Below are positions 1-8,213 of a stretch of 64,000 bases of DNA, piece by piece (positions within the stretch are counted from its first letter, which is position 1; the number at the start of each line of letters is the position of its first letter). The stretch lies in the NCBI RefSeq assembly GCF_900299525.1, contig NZ_OMKA01000023.1, forward strand, positions 62,001 through 126,000, in the 5' to 3' direction. The position numbers and the translations under genes are program-made. The notes beneath the pieces were generated by a model, which was given only the letters and a program-made list of their open reading frames with translations, did no database searches and was not told the DNA's origin. This stretch comes from Aquimarina sp. Aq78 (lineage in GTDB: Bacteria > Bacteroidota > Bacteroidia > Flavobacteriales > Flavobacteriaceae).

Positions 1-367
1 AACTGGTAAATTGAGTAATTTTTTCGATTACTAGTATAGAAGCATCATAATGACTCATCCCGTAATATTCTACAAAATCCGGAAGAAACATATACTCAAA
101 ACTATTTTCTTTAATACCGTCCTTTTGAAGTTGTCTAATAACTTTTAATAGAATATCTACGTTTTTGATATAATCGAGAGATAAATGGTGTTGCAATACG
201 ATGGTAATATGTCGCATTCGTTGCTTCAATTCTTTGTTTGGCCATTCGGAATCAAAAATTTGCTTAAAAAAAGATGAAGCATCAAAATCCGGAACAATTT
301 TTTGAAGAGCCGCTGTAAATTTTTCAAAAAACTCATGAGTATAAACATGTTTCAATAATTCTGCCAT
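1..367 (-). CDS. DNA alkylation repair-like protein (AlkD/HEAT-like), 3' end cut off
   Basis: This ORF starts at the ATG at 367-365 and runs off the left edge after 122 codons without a stop. The product begins MAELLKHVYTHEFF and includes ELKQRMRHIT and a helix-rich tail. The pattern resembles the Bacteroidetes 'DNA alkylation repair' proteins of the AlkD/HEAT-repeat superfamily, which are all helical and bind damaged DNA. No catalytic residue can be assigned from this half. The family call comes from recognition of the N-terminus only. It lies in the same direction as, and about 115 bases downstream of, the AraC gene. Confidence 0.6.
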   Translation of the reverse strand, partial: MAELLKHVYTHEFFEKFTAALQKIVPDFDASSFFKQIFDSEWPNKELKQRMRHITIVLQHHLSLDYIKNVDILLKVIRQLQKDGIKENSFEYMFLPDFVEYYGMSHYDASILVIEKITQFTS

Positions 368-483
368 TATAAATAGTGGATTAATTTGAAACAAAAATAA
401 AATAGAGTAGTGACAACCGTATGTCAGCTGTCGATATACCTTTTAATAGATTTTTATTTTTTGGCAGTGGTTTTTACTTTAAG

Positions 484-1278
484 CTAAACTTTGGAATATT
501 CTTTTGGTAGATAACCAGAAATAGATTTAAAAACCCGAGTAAAATGACTTTGGTCAGAAAAACCACATATGTATGCTATTTCGGTAAGTGAATATTGTTT
601 AGATTTTAACAGATCAAGTGATCGATCTATTTTTAATTTACGAGAATATTCACCTAATGTGCATTGAAAGTAAGTTCTAAAATTCTTAGAAATTGTTGTA
701 GGGTGTACATTAACCTTGTCGGCAATTTCTTTTAAAGAAATATTCTCGTCCCACCTGTCATTTAAAAGATCTCTAACAGATAACATCCATTTTGGAAATA
801 ATATTTCATCCTTAAAATTAAGAGAGTTTTCTATAAAAGCGACAAATAACATCTCTATTGCGTTATAAGATTGCAAATCATTAATTTTTGCTTCATTCAT
901 TAATTTTATAAAAGTGAAACGAGCATTATAATTTTTTGCCACAGCTAGCGCAAGTGATTCTTCTGTAAAGTCATATTTTTTTAAAAAAGTATCATCTATT
1001 TCCAAATTGATATGTTTAGAAGGAAAGGTAGTGTAGACATTTCTATGTAATTCATATGAATTATAGTAATTTATAGATCCACCAACTCTTTCTACTTCCC
1101 TACCTTTACGGTATTCTGTATTTGTCCCATAAAGAACAAGGCTGATAACCGGTTTTTCATGAGAATGCCAAACACCAGTTTCAATTGGGTTTTGATAATT
1201 ACTGGTGCCGATCAAAAAATCATTAAAATCATATGTTTGATAAATCGGCGCCAAAGAATGACCTCTTTTCAGAATCAT
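484..1278 (-). CDS. AraC family transcriptional regulator with cupin-like N-terminus
   Basis: The protein has 264 residues. The first ~150 resemble an AraC-type sensing domain: HSHEKPVISLVLYG near residue 40 fits a cupin His-containing strand. The last ~100 residues carry the double helix-turn-helix: ISLKEIADKVNVHPTTISKNF is the first HTH, and LTEIAYICGFSDQSHFTRVFK is the conserved second HTH with the usual GF(S)DQSHFTRxFK signature. There are no transmembrane segments, so it is a soluble DNA-binding protein. The ligand is unknown. Its target could be the partial gene downstream, but nothing in the sequence proves this. The start is the ATG at 1278-1276. Confidence 0.85.
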   Translation of the reverse strand: MILKRGHSLAPIYQTYDFNDFLIGTSNYQNPIETGVWHSHEKPVISLVLYGTNTEYRKGREVERVGGSINYYNSYELHRNVYTTFPSKHINLEIDDTFLKKYDFTEESLALAVAKNYNARFTFIKLMNEAKINDLQSYNAIEMLFVAFIENSLNFKDEILFPKWMLSVRDLLNDRWDENISLKEIADKVNVHPTTISKNFRTYFQCTLGEYSRKLKIDRSLDLLKSKQYSLTEIAYICGFSDQSHFTRVFKSISGYLPKEYSKV

Positions 1279-1514
1279 AATAGTGTAATTTTCTTTATTT
1301 GGATTGACTAATATATCGAATTACTTTGTAGCTAAAAAAACCAAAACACCCGTTTTTGTTTGATACATGTTTCAGCATAGTATAATATACAGAAATGTTT
1401 CTAGAAAATAATTATTTACTTTCAGATCCCAAGCAAGTCTAATAAAAAACCTGTTTCATATTATATACTAGTACTTTTTATAGCAAGACTAATTCTGTTA
1501 CTACTTATGATTGT

Positions 1515-1667
1515 TTAAACCCCTTCTTTCTGGTTATTACCATTCACTGTAAGTTGCCTTTGCTTAAGTAGTTCTACAGCCCATTTGTAATGCTGTAACA
1601 TTTCCTGGGTTACACCATATTTGCTTTTGTAACGCATTAACCGTTCGTATAATTTTTTCTCTGTCAT
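1515..1667 (-). CDS. small hypothetical protein, 50 aa
   Basis: A 51-codon ORF runs from the ATG at 1667 to TAA at 1515. The product starts MTEKKLYERLMRYKSKYG and is charged, helical and Tyr/Lys-rich, with no signal peptide or membrane segment. I do not recognise the family. Codon use looks like the neighbouring genes and no larger gene overlaps it, so it may be real. There is no strong ribosome binding site, as is usual in this phylum. It stands alone between the AraC gene and a long non-coding stretch. Confidence 0.4.
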   Translation of the reverse strand: MTEKKLYERLMRYKSKYGVTQEMLQHYKWAVELLKQRQLTVNGNNQKEGV

Positions 1668-2378
1668 GACTATTGATTTTTAATTTATATTTTCATGTTT
1701 TCTCTTCTTTTGGGTTACTATCAGGTTTTAAGGTTTTTAATATTGCAATAGAATTGCTTTGTTTGGGTCAACATTTTAAGATCAAATGATTAACTAAATA
1801 AAGATACCTGCTGTTTTTTGCTAACAGGAGATTAGTCATTTTTGAAGATGGCTAAAGATGATAAATTCAAATACTAGCTTATAGGATATACGAATAGATA
1901 TATCTCATGTTTGTAGCACTAAAAATTGTTAAAAAACTAACCTATATGTATACTTTATTCTAGGTATAGGTATTGATCCCGCAATTAAGAAATTGTTTAA
2001 AAAGTGTACTTCCTAGAAACTAGTGATTTTCGATTCACATGATTTTTAAACATGTTCTTAAGAATTTTCCCTGATCTTAAATTACGACGAAAATTCTTAC
2101 AGTTCTTACGGGTTCCCGTATGAGATGTATTAGTTTTTTTTTATATGAGTTATATGTTTTGACCATTATTCATTCAAAATAATGATTAAAACTAGTTTTA
2201 ACCCCTTTAAAAAGAGGGGGTAAATCCCCCCTTATTTCGATGTTACATATTTTTTAGGATTCGTTACATCTATGATACTATTAAGATATAGTGCTTTATA
2301 ACTTTACTGTATTCGATCAATTGATCTTAAAATGTTGGGGCAAACAAAATAATAACTCTTATTAAAACCGTATTGATC
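1668..2378. other. 711-base gene-free stretch with several hairpins
   Basis: I see no convincing gene here. The right half is rich in short inverted repeats. AAGAATTTTC at 2060-2069 pairs with GAAAATTCTT at 2089-2098. ACGGG at 2108-2112 pairs with CCCGT at 2115-2119. AGGGGG at 2215-2220 pairs with CCCCCCT at 2226-2232, and the G-run can alternatively pair with ACCCC at 2201-2205. These could be part of a structured leader for the lipoprotein gene at 2379 or an independent small RNA. No clear promoter core or T-tract terminator is present. Confidence 0.4.
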
Positions 2379-3062
2379 ATGAAAAAAGTAGCATTAAATA
2401 TTGTGGCTGTATTGCTTATCACCCTATGTGCCTGTGAGCAAGAAAACAATATAGAAGAACAAACCGCAGAAGATGTAAAAGAAATTGATGGTAACACTTC
2501 TAAAAAAGCCAGAGCCTCCCAAAGAGGACTTTGTATATATAGTTTAACGCTTGATAAACAAATTTGCGATGATAGAGATAGGACATGTAGATGTGATTCA
2601 AGTGGGTCTGTAATTGGGGTATGTGCACAGATACAGTGTTTACCAAATGTCTTTAACCCGATTACACCAGGACCTGTTTATTTAAATCTTTGTAAAATAA
2701 TTAAATGTGACTGGGTGTACAATGACCCTTGGAGTATATATGATAACGTAGATCCGAGAGTGTTTAATTCTATTAAAGATGTATTGAAATTGACGATCAA
2801 ATCAGATACAAAAGCAATACCATTTGCTATGAACAAAAATATTTTAGGGCTACAGTTTTATAAGCCTAATAACATGATGTATAGAGATTCTAAAACTCTG
2901 GAAGCAGAACCCAGTATGTTTCATCTTAAAAACACAGTGATTTTAGACAAAGTATATTTAAAAAAACTAGGACTTAAGGGCAATGTCATCAAACCAGGCA
3001 AATACCCTGTTATTTTTAATAAAAGAAACAAGACATATAATGTAATCCTAAAGGTAAAATGA
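2379..3062 (+). CDS. Cys-rich lipoprotein of unknown function
   Basis: I place the start at the ATG at 2379 rather than the in-frame TTG two codons upstream, because this gives a clean signal peptide: MKK, a hydrophobic run, then the lipobox-like LCAC near residue 18-21. The mature protein (about 205 aa) has a Cys-dense segment, with nine cysteines over roughly residues 50-110 (CIYS, ICDD, TCRC, VCAQIQC, LCKIIKC), and a Lys-rich C-terminal part ending in GKYPVIFNKRNKTYNVILKV. That last motif recurs in other flavobacterial lipoproteins of unknown role. Location is probably the outer or inner membrane via lipidation. The cysteines could form disulfides or bind metal. Confidence 0.7.
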   Translation: MKKVALNIVAVLLITLCACEQENNIEEQTAEDVKEIDGNTSKKARASQRGLCIYSLTLDKQICDDRDRTCRCDSSGSVIGVCAQIQCLPNVFNPITPGPVYLNLCKIIKCDWVYNDPWSIYDNVDPRVFNSIKDVLKLTIKSDTKAIPFAMNKNILGLQFYKPNNMMYRDSKTLEAEPSMFHLKNTVILDKVYLKKLGLKGNVIKPGKYPVIFNKRNKTYNVILKVK

Positions 3063-3242
3063 TGAACTTATTTTGACTTATTACAAAATCCCCATTATGC
3101 GATTGTCAAGTCAGGTTTATCGAAGTTAGTACTCCCAACGCTTCTTTGATAGATCTGGATTGGCATTTTTTTAACTAAAAGGCTTTATAACATTACTTCT
3201 TTTAAGCTTTGTAACAAATTATAAACTATAATCAACTTACAT

Positions 3243-4211
3243 CTAATACCCAACGTTTTCTCTAACTCTTGCTAATACAGTATCGGCAATAGAAGTAGCT
3301 TTTTTGGCTCCTATGGCCAGAGCCTCGTCTACTTCATTAAGGTTATCCATATAATAAGCATAGCGTTCGCGTTCGGTAGCAAATTTTTCAATCAATAATT
3401 CATAAAAAGCTTGCTTTGCATGTCCATATCCGTAGTTTCCACCTTGATAATTCTTACGCATTTCCTCTTGTTGTTCTGTAGTAGCGATAAGCTTATATAA
3501 GGCAAATAAATTACAAGTATCTGGATCTTTTGGTTCTTCTAGTGGAGTACTATCAGTTTCAATAGACATAATCTGTTTACGTAGTTTCTTATCTGGCAAA
3601 AACAGGTTAATGATATTTCCTTTTGATTTACTCATCTTGCTACCATCAGTTCCCGGCACATACATGGTTTCTTTTTGCACCTGGGCTTCAGGTATTACAA
3701 ACATTTCACCTACTTGATTGTGCATTCGAGAAGCTACATCACGAGTCATTTCAAGATGTTGTAATTGATCTTTTCCTACAGGAATAATTTCTGCATCATA
3801 AAGCAGAATATCAGCCGCCATTAGCATAGGATATGTAAATAATCCAGCATTTACATCCTCGAGACGATCTGCTTTATCCTTAAACGAATGTGCAAGTGTT
3901 AATCTCTGATATGGAAAAAAACAACTTAGGTACCAAGATAATTCTGTTACCTGTGGGATATCACTTTGTCGATAAAAAACAGTCTTTTCTATATCCAGTC
4001 CACAAGCTAACCAGGCAGCAGCAGTAGAGTAGGTGTTCTCTCGTAATGTATTGGCATCTTTGATTTGTGTAAGTGAATGCATATTGGCAATAAATAAAAA
4101 CGATTCGTTTTCTGGCTCATTGGCCATTTGGATTGCCGGAATGATAGCGCCTAATAGGTTTCCTAAATGCGGAGTGCCTGTACTCTGTATTCCTGTTAGA
4201 ATTCTGGACAT
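3243..4211 (-). CDS. trpS: tryptophanyl-tRNA synthetase
   Basis: This 322-residue class I aminoacyl-tRNA synthetase charges tRNA-Trp using ATP. The HIGH-type motif is PHLGN (residues 14-18) and the KMSKS loop is at 192-196 (SKMSKSKGN). The Rossmann core and the LTLAHSFKDK region match bacterial TrpRS, and the length is normal for the short bacterial form. It is transcribed convergently with the lipoprotein gene on its 3' side and divergently from plsC. The start is the ATG at 4211, directly at the MSRILTGIQSTG N-terminus typical of the family. Confidence 0.97.
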   Translation of the reverse strand: MSRILTGIQSTGTPHLGNLLGAIIPAIQMANEPENESFLFIANMHSLTQIKDANTLRENTYSTAAAWLACGLDIEKTVFYRQSDIPQVTELSWYLSCFFPYQRLTLAHSFKDKADRLEDVNAGLFTYPMLMAADILLYDAEIIPVGKDQLQHLEMTRDVASRMHNQVGEMFVIPEAQVQKETMYVPGTDGSKMSKSKGNIINLFLPDKKLRKQIMSIETDSTPLEEPKDPDTCNLFALYKLIATTEQQEEMRKNYQGGNYGYGHAKQAFYELLIEKFATERERYAYYMDNLNEVDEALAIGAKKATSIADTVLARVRENVGY

Positions 4212-4442
4212 AGTGATATATTGATCTGTGTTATAGTTTAAGCCTTAAGTTTTGGTTAGGTACCGTTTAGTTTAGTTTATAAAAATTAACTCTGTATTTA
4301 ATTCTCTGTACACAGTTTGCAGATTATAATATCATAAGTTGCCTTCTGTTTACTTTATACTTTAGGTATATAACCATACTATTTTCGGCAAAGGTAATTT
4401 TTTTGTTCACATAGCTCAAACCAATTGTGTATTTTTGGAGAG

Positions 4443-5186
4443 ATGCATATACTAAGAAACATACTTATCCTACTGTGGCGTATTTGGTTTTATATCGTTA
4501 TGGGTATTCCTATACTTATTATGTTTCCTTTATTATTGGTGTTTTCGTCAAGAGAAGAATGGTATCCGCAGTTTTTTGTAGTTGCTAGGTTTTGGGCAAA
4601 AATCGTGTTGTATGGATCAGGTTTTCTACCAAAGATTACCAAAGAAGCAGAACCAGATCGTAAAAAAAGTTACATGTTTGTTGCTAATCATACCTCGATG
4701 ACCGACATCATGCTAATGCTATATGCTATAAAAAATCCCTTTGTATTTGTAGGGAAAAAGGAGCTGGCTAAAATCCCGGTTTTTGGATTTTTCTATAAAC
4801 GTACTTGTATATTGGTAGATCGTAATAGCCAGCGAAGCAGAAAAGAAGTATTTGATCGTGCACAAGCAAGATTACATGGTGGTACAAGTATTTGTATTTT
4901 TCCTGAAGGAGGTGTACCAGATGATGAATCTGTTATTTTGGATGAATTTAAAGACGGGGCTTTCAGACTGGCGATAGATCACCAAATCCCTATAGTACCA
5001 TTAGCATTTCTTGATAATAAAAAACGATTTTCATATACTTTTTTTAGCGGAAGCCCAGGAATTATGAGGGGGCGCGTTCTTAAAGAAATCCCTACAGAAG
5101 GATTAACACATGAACATAAAAAAGAACTAAAAGAAGAAATAAGAGGGTTGATTTTAAAGACATTAGAATCTGGTCTTACCTTATAA
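4443..5186 (+). CDS. plsC: 1-acyl-sn-glycerol-3-phosphate acyltransferase (PlsC family)
   Basis: The enzyme acylates lysophosphatidate to phosphatidate in membrane phospholipid synthesis. The start is taken as the ATG at 4443; an in-frame TTG lies six codons upstream. The product is 247 aa with a hydrophobic N-terminus (residues ~5-35). The catalytic HX4D motif is NHTSMTD (residues 82-88, His83 and Asp88), and the acceptor-binding motif is FPEGG (153-157). It is a single gene closed by a strong hairpin. A related lysophospholipid acyltransferase role cannot be excluded. Confidence 0.9.
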   Translation: MHILRNILILLWRIWFYIVMGIPILIMFPLLLVFSSREEWYPQFFVVARFWAKIVLYGSGFLPKITKEAEPDRKKSYMFVANHTSMTDIMLMLYAIKNPFVFVGKKELAKIPVFGFFYKRTCILVDRNSQRSRKEVFDRAQARLHGGTSICIFPEGGVPDDESVILDEFKDGAFRLAIDHQIPIVPLAFLDNKKRFSYTFFSGSPGIMRGRVLKEIPTEGLTHEHKKELKEEIRGLILKTLESGLTL

Positions 5187-5192
5187 AAAGCT

Positions 5193-5220
5193 AAAGCCGT
5201 TTCTCCCCAGAAACGGCTTT
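5193..5220. terminator. rho-independent terminator hairpin after plsC
   Basis: A perfect 12-bp stem (AAAGCCGTTTCT, loop CCCC, AGAAACGGCTTT) starts 7 bases after the plsC stop. The T-rich flank is short on the plus strand (TTTG) and better on the minus strand (AGCTTTTT), so it may work in both directions between the converging genes. Confidence 0.8.
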
Positions 5221-5227
5221 GTTCATC

Positions 5228-5416
5228 ATTGCTTTAACCCGGCTTATGTATTAAAACTTCGTTATGAAGGTTTCAATTACCATAAAATATAACATTTTAT
5301 TAGTTTCAGCATAGCATAGCTATGGTTATACTTAAAAATGTAGCGAAGCGCTATATTTTGCAGTAGTTGGAAATTGTAATAGATTTTTTAATACATAAGC
5401 CGGGTTTTATAGCAAT
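5228..5416. repeat. 189-bp imperfect inverted repeat, MITE-like or long hairpin
   Basis: The ends are near-perfect inverted copies. The 21 bases at 5236-5256 (starting AACCCGGCTTATG) are exactly repeated in reverse complement up to 5406. The match continues outwards with gaps to ATTGCT at 5228-5233 and AGCAAT at 5411-5416. Inside, weaker pairing continues around AAAATATA, and the middle has CATAGCTATG and TAGCG-AAG-CGCTA. It encodes nothing evident and I see no target-site duplication. It sits between converging genes, so it is either a non-autonomous mobile repeat or an elaborate terminator. Confidence 0.6.
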
Positions 5417-5450
5417 AACTACCTAACCAACTAAAAAATCTTTATATTTC

Positions 5451-7070
5451 TTAAAATTTAATACTTACTCCAGTATATACCCCAAAATAGTAGGGTTTGA
5501 AATTATTGGCATTATCATTAAATGCATTAAACTGATATTTAAAAATAGGCTCAAGATTAATCTCAAATTGATCTGATATTTTATAATCAACACCCAATCC
5601 TATATTACCACTAAAACTCACATCATTAAGATTACTTGCTTCACCTATTGGAGTTTCAAAGTCACCGGCTTCTATAGAGATTTCATTATCCTGTAAGAAT
5701 AATGTGCTTATACCTCCAATCATATTTACGCCAATTTTTTTATTGACCAAGGCATATTTCATTTCTAACGGAACTTCTAAATAGGCAATACTTTGATTAA
5801 GTAATCCTGCATTTTGTTTTTGTTCTATCGCATTTCTGTTAATATCTAAAGACTCAGACCCAACATCAGTATTTCTTACATTTCCGATGTCAGAAATCAA
5901 AATTGCTCCAGCGGTAGAATTATAGCTTACATTTTCTAGATTTTGACCTACCGCAGAAGGAGAAAAACCAACACCTTCTGTGTTATAACTAAGATCTACC
6001 TTGTTTACTCCAGAACGTACACTAAACCTCTTATTTATAACATAAGAAACATGCACTCCATAACTCATATTTACTTGTCCGTTTTTATTATTATCTGCAA
6101 ATTGAGAATCGATAGAAGACCCGCTTCCGATAGAGCTATAATATACGGGAGCGACATTAGGAGCAACATTCCATTTTTTGGTTGATGATGACTCTTCAGC
6201 TATTTCTTCTTCCTCTTCTTGATTTATAACATCAAAAATGGATTTCTTACCATTATCATTTAGGCTTTCAACTTCTTCAACTTCTTCAACTTCTTCTTCT
6301 GGAGTTTTGTTTTTTATATCGCTATCACTATTCTTTTCTGCTAAACCTTGAGTATTCGTATTGTCTTTCTCCTTAGGTGCTGTAAAAAGAGGATGTTCTT
6401 TTTCTGGAGTAGATCTTTTATTTTGTTGATTAGCAATAGTGGTTTTCTCAATTGTGTTTTCTTGAATAACAATAGGATTTTCTTTTTCCTTAAAAGGAGT
6501 TTGTGCGGTTCTGGTATTATTTGTTCTGGTATGATCTACGACTCGATTTTTAGTTGCAGAATGCGAAGTAGGATCTAATTGATCACTATTTTTGGATTGT
6601 GAAGGTACTTGTTTCAAAGTTTTAGCAACCGCATTTTCTTTTGTTACAGAGGGCTCAAAATAATTATGTTGACCAGCATCATTGTCTTGATCTTGATTAG
6701 TGGTTTTTATTTTTTTGTCAACAGGATTGGTTTCTTTTTCTTCTGAAGTTACTATAACATTTTCTGTAGGAGGCTTAACCTGCTTATCAGGTATTGTTTT
6801 GGTCTGTTCAATTGTATTTTGAGTATCAGAATCAGTGATCGTATTATTTTGTTGTAGCCCATTATTTAAAGGCAAAGAGCTTATACCAAATATAAGTGCA
6901 ATTAACGCTGCAACACCTGCAACTCTATACCAAAATGGAATCAGAAAAATTCTTTTTTTGTTTTTGTTTTGACGTGCCTTTATTTTTTCCCACACTATTT
7001 CATCGGGAATGACTTCAAAATCCTTGAATTTTTCCTGAAATAAACGATCTATATTTTTTTTATCATTCAT
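5451..7070 (-). CDS. single-span membrane protein with outer-membrane beta-barrel-like C-terminus (sigma-factor partner)
   Basis: The protein has 539 residues. Residues 1-45 are charged and cytoplasmic in character (FQEKFKDFEVIPDEIVWEKIKAR), followed by a transmembrane helix (~46-65, FWYRVAGVAALIALIFG). Next comes a long low-complexity Glu/Lys/Thr/Gln-rich linker (~70-300) and a C-terminal ~230-residue porin-like domain (VSYVINKRFSVRSGVN...FGVYTGVSIKF) ending in an aromatic residue. This inner-membrane anchor with a barrel-like tail is common in Bacteroidetes next to ECF sigma factors, where the N-terminus may act as an anti-sigma region. It overlaps the sigma gene by four bases (ATGA), so the two are translationally coupled. 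Its function is inferred from this context. Confidence 0.75.
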   Translation of the reverse strand: MNDKKNIDRLFQEKFKDFEVIPDEIVWEKIKARQNKNKKRIFLIPFWYRVAGVAALIALIFGISSLPLNNGLQQNNTITDSDTQNTIEQTKTIPDKQVKPPTENVIVTSEEKETNPVDKKIKTTNQDQDNDAGQHNYFEPSVTKENAVAKTLKQVPSQSKNSDQLDPTSHSATKNRVVDHTRTNNTRTAQTPFKEKENPIVIQENTIEKTTIANQQNKRSTPEKEHPLFTAPKEKDNTNTQGLAEKNSDSDIKNKTPEEEVEEVEEVESLNDNGKKSIFDVINQEEEEEIAEESSSTKKWNVAPNVAPVYYSSIGSGSSIDSQFADNNKNGQVNMSYGVHVSYVINKRFSVRSGVNKVDLSYNTEGVGFSPSAVGQNLENVSYNSTAGAILISDIGNVRNTDVGSESLDINRNAIEQKQNAGLLNQSIAYLEVPLEMKYALVNKKIGVNMIGGISTLFLQDNEISIEAGDFETPIGEASNLNDVSFSGNIGLGVDYKISDQFEINLEPIFKYQFNAFNDNANNFKPYYFGVYTGVSIKF

Positions 7071-7624
7071 CTTCGTTCTTCAATTGGTCGAACATATAGT
7101 TCTTGGTTGGTTTGTAATTTTTCTTTTAAAATATTTCTTGCTCTCGCAAGATTCGATTTAGAGGTTCCTATAGAGATCTCTAGCATCTCTGCAACCTCTT
7201 TATGAGAATAACCGTCTAACACATAAAGATTAAATACTAATCGATATCGATCAGGGAGTTGTTGTATAATTTCTAAGAGGTAATCTAGAGAAATCTCTTC
7301 TTCATCGACTTCAACTTCAACTTCTTCAATCTGTTCTTCATTAATGATATCAAAAACTTTTTGTTTTCGATATTTCTGTAATGCTGTATTAATAGTTACT
7401 CGTTTTATCCACCCTTCAAAAGAACCTTGGTTTTTATATTGACCGATTTTATCAAAAATGGTTATAAAAGCATCTTGCAAGGTATCTTCTGCACTCGAAG
7501 CATCGTTAGAATATTTTAAGCAAATCGAAAATAGCTTACTACTGTATAGTCTATACAATTGTTCCTGTGCCTGAGCATTTTTTTTCTTACATCTTTTTAT
7601 GAGTTGGTCTAAACCCACTAACAA
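7067..7624 (-). CDS. ECF-type RNA polymerase sigma-70 factor
   Basis: The protein has 185 aa with the two ECF domains. Region 2 (residues ~10-80) contains LYRLYSSKLFSICLKYSNDASSAEDTLQDAF, with the DA.D..Q-like motif. Region 4 (~115-170) contains LPDRYRLVFNLYVLDGYSHKEVAEMLEISIGTSKSNLARAR, with the classic HTH. It would direct transcription of a small regulon, possibly including its own operon. It is first in a two-gene unit with the membrane/barrel protein, which is the likely anti-sigma or effector partner. The start is the ATG at 7624. Confidence 0.92.
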   Translation of the reverse strand: MLVGLDQLIKRCKKKNAQAQEQLYRLYSSKLFSICLKYSNDASSAEDTLQDAFITIFDKIGQYKNQGSFEGWIKRVTINTALQKYRKQKVFDIINEEQIEEVEVEVDEEEISLDYLLEIIQQLPDRYRLVFNLYVLDGYSHKEVAEMLEISIGTSKSNLARARNILKEKLQTNQELYVRPIEERR

Positions 7625-7669
7625 CTATTTTTAGTTTACCCATTTTCTAATGTATAAAACGGGTTTAAT

Positions 7670-8086
7670 TTATAATACGGGTACTTCTACGGTTAAAAAT
7701 TGATTGTCTCCATTTTCGTCTCTTCCTTGCCAGAATCTAAAGATGTAAGAATCTTCATTTCCTACAAGAAAATCAAAAGAGACCTCGACTAGATCTGTCG
7801 TTTCTAAATCTTTACAATTACCTTGATTAACTACCAAATTGACAACAGATACAGTTCGTTCATTTCCTAGTCTGTCATAATCAAATCCTGCAAAAGAGTG
7901 ACAATCTGTTGGCCTAAAATAAGACACAGTAATTGTATAGGTTTCTTCTCGATTAAACTGATCAGGTAGCGAAGCCTCCTGTACAGTAGCTAATTCATAA
8001 AAGAAACTTGTCCCATTGTCGTCATCAGAACATCCAGTTAAGATAACTACTAGTAAAAATGTTAAAACTATTTTTATCCTTCTCAT
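7670..8086 (-). CDS. hypothetical lipoprotein
   Basis: I choose the ATG at 8086 (MRRIKIVLTFLLVVILTGC), because it yields a textbook lipoprotein signal with lipobox LTGC and a following SDDD, a pattern common for exported Bacteroidetes lipoproteins. An in-frame ATG at 8119 would add 11 residues. The mature part is ~120 residues, rich in beta-type sequence, with two cysteines (DCHSF and GNCKD) that could form a disulfide. I do not recognise the family. It lies 45 bases upstream of the sigma gene on the same strand and may be co-transcribed with it. Confidence 0.7.
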   Translation of the reverse strand: MRRIKIVLTFLLVVILTGCSDDDNGTSFFYELATVQEASLPDQFNREETYTITVSYFRPTDCHSFAGFDYDRLGNERTVSVVNLVVNQGNCKDLETTDLVEVSFDFLVGNEDSYIFRFWQGRDENGDNQFLTVEVPVL

Positions 8087-8161
8087 TTTCTTGGGGTTTT
8101 GAGAGATCATATAACTCATCCATTAGGTAGATGCTCTAATGTAGATAAGGTTGCTTTTAAG

Positions 8162-8190
8162 GTATAAAAAAATCCCGAAGCTTCGGGATT
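8162..8190 (-). terminator. terminator of recA
   Basis: On the minus strand, AATCCCGAAG pairs with CTTCGGGATT (8171-8190, a perfect 20-base palindrome) followed by a run of T (the A-run at 8166-8172 of the plus strand). It lies 24 bases after the recA stop and is a canonical intrinsic terminator. Confidence 0.85.
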
Positions 8191-8213
8191 TTAGTATTTT
8201 TATTAAGAAAGTT

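Noticed and set aside
4430..4437. TATTTTTG match just before plsC
   Set aside because: It is a good -7 box, but transcription would begin on the start codon, and the nearest TTTG lies 24 bases away instead of 19-21.
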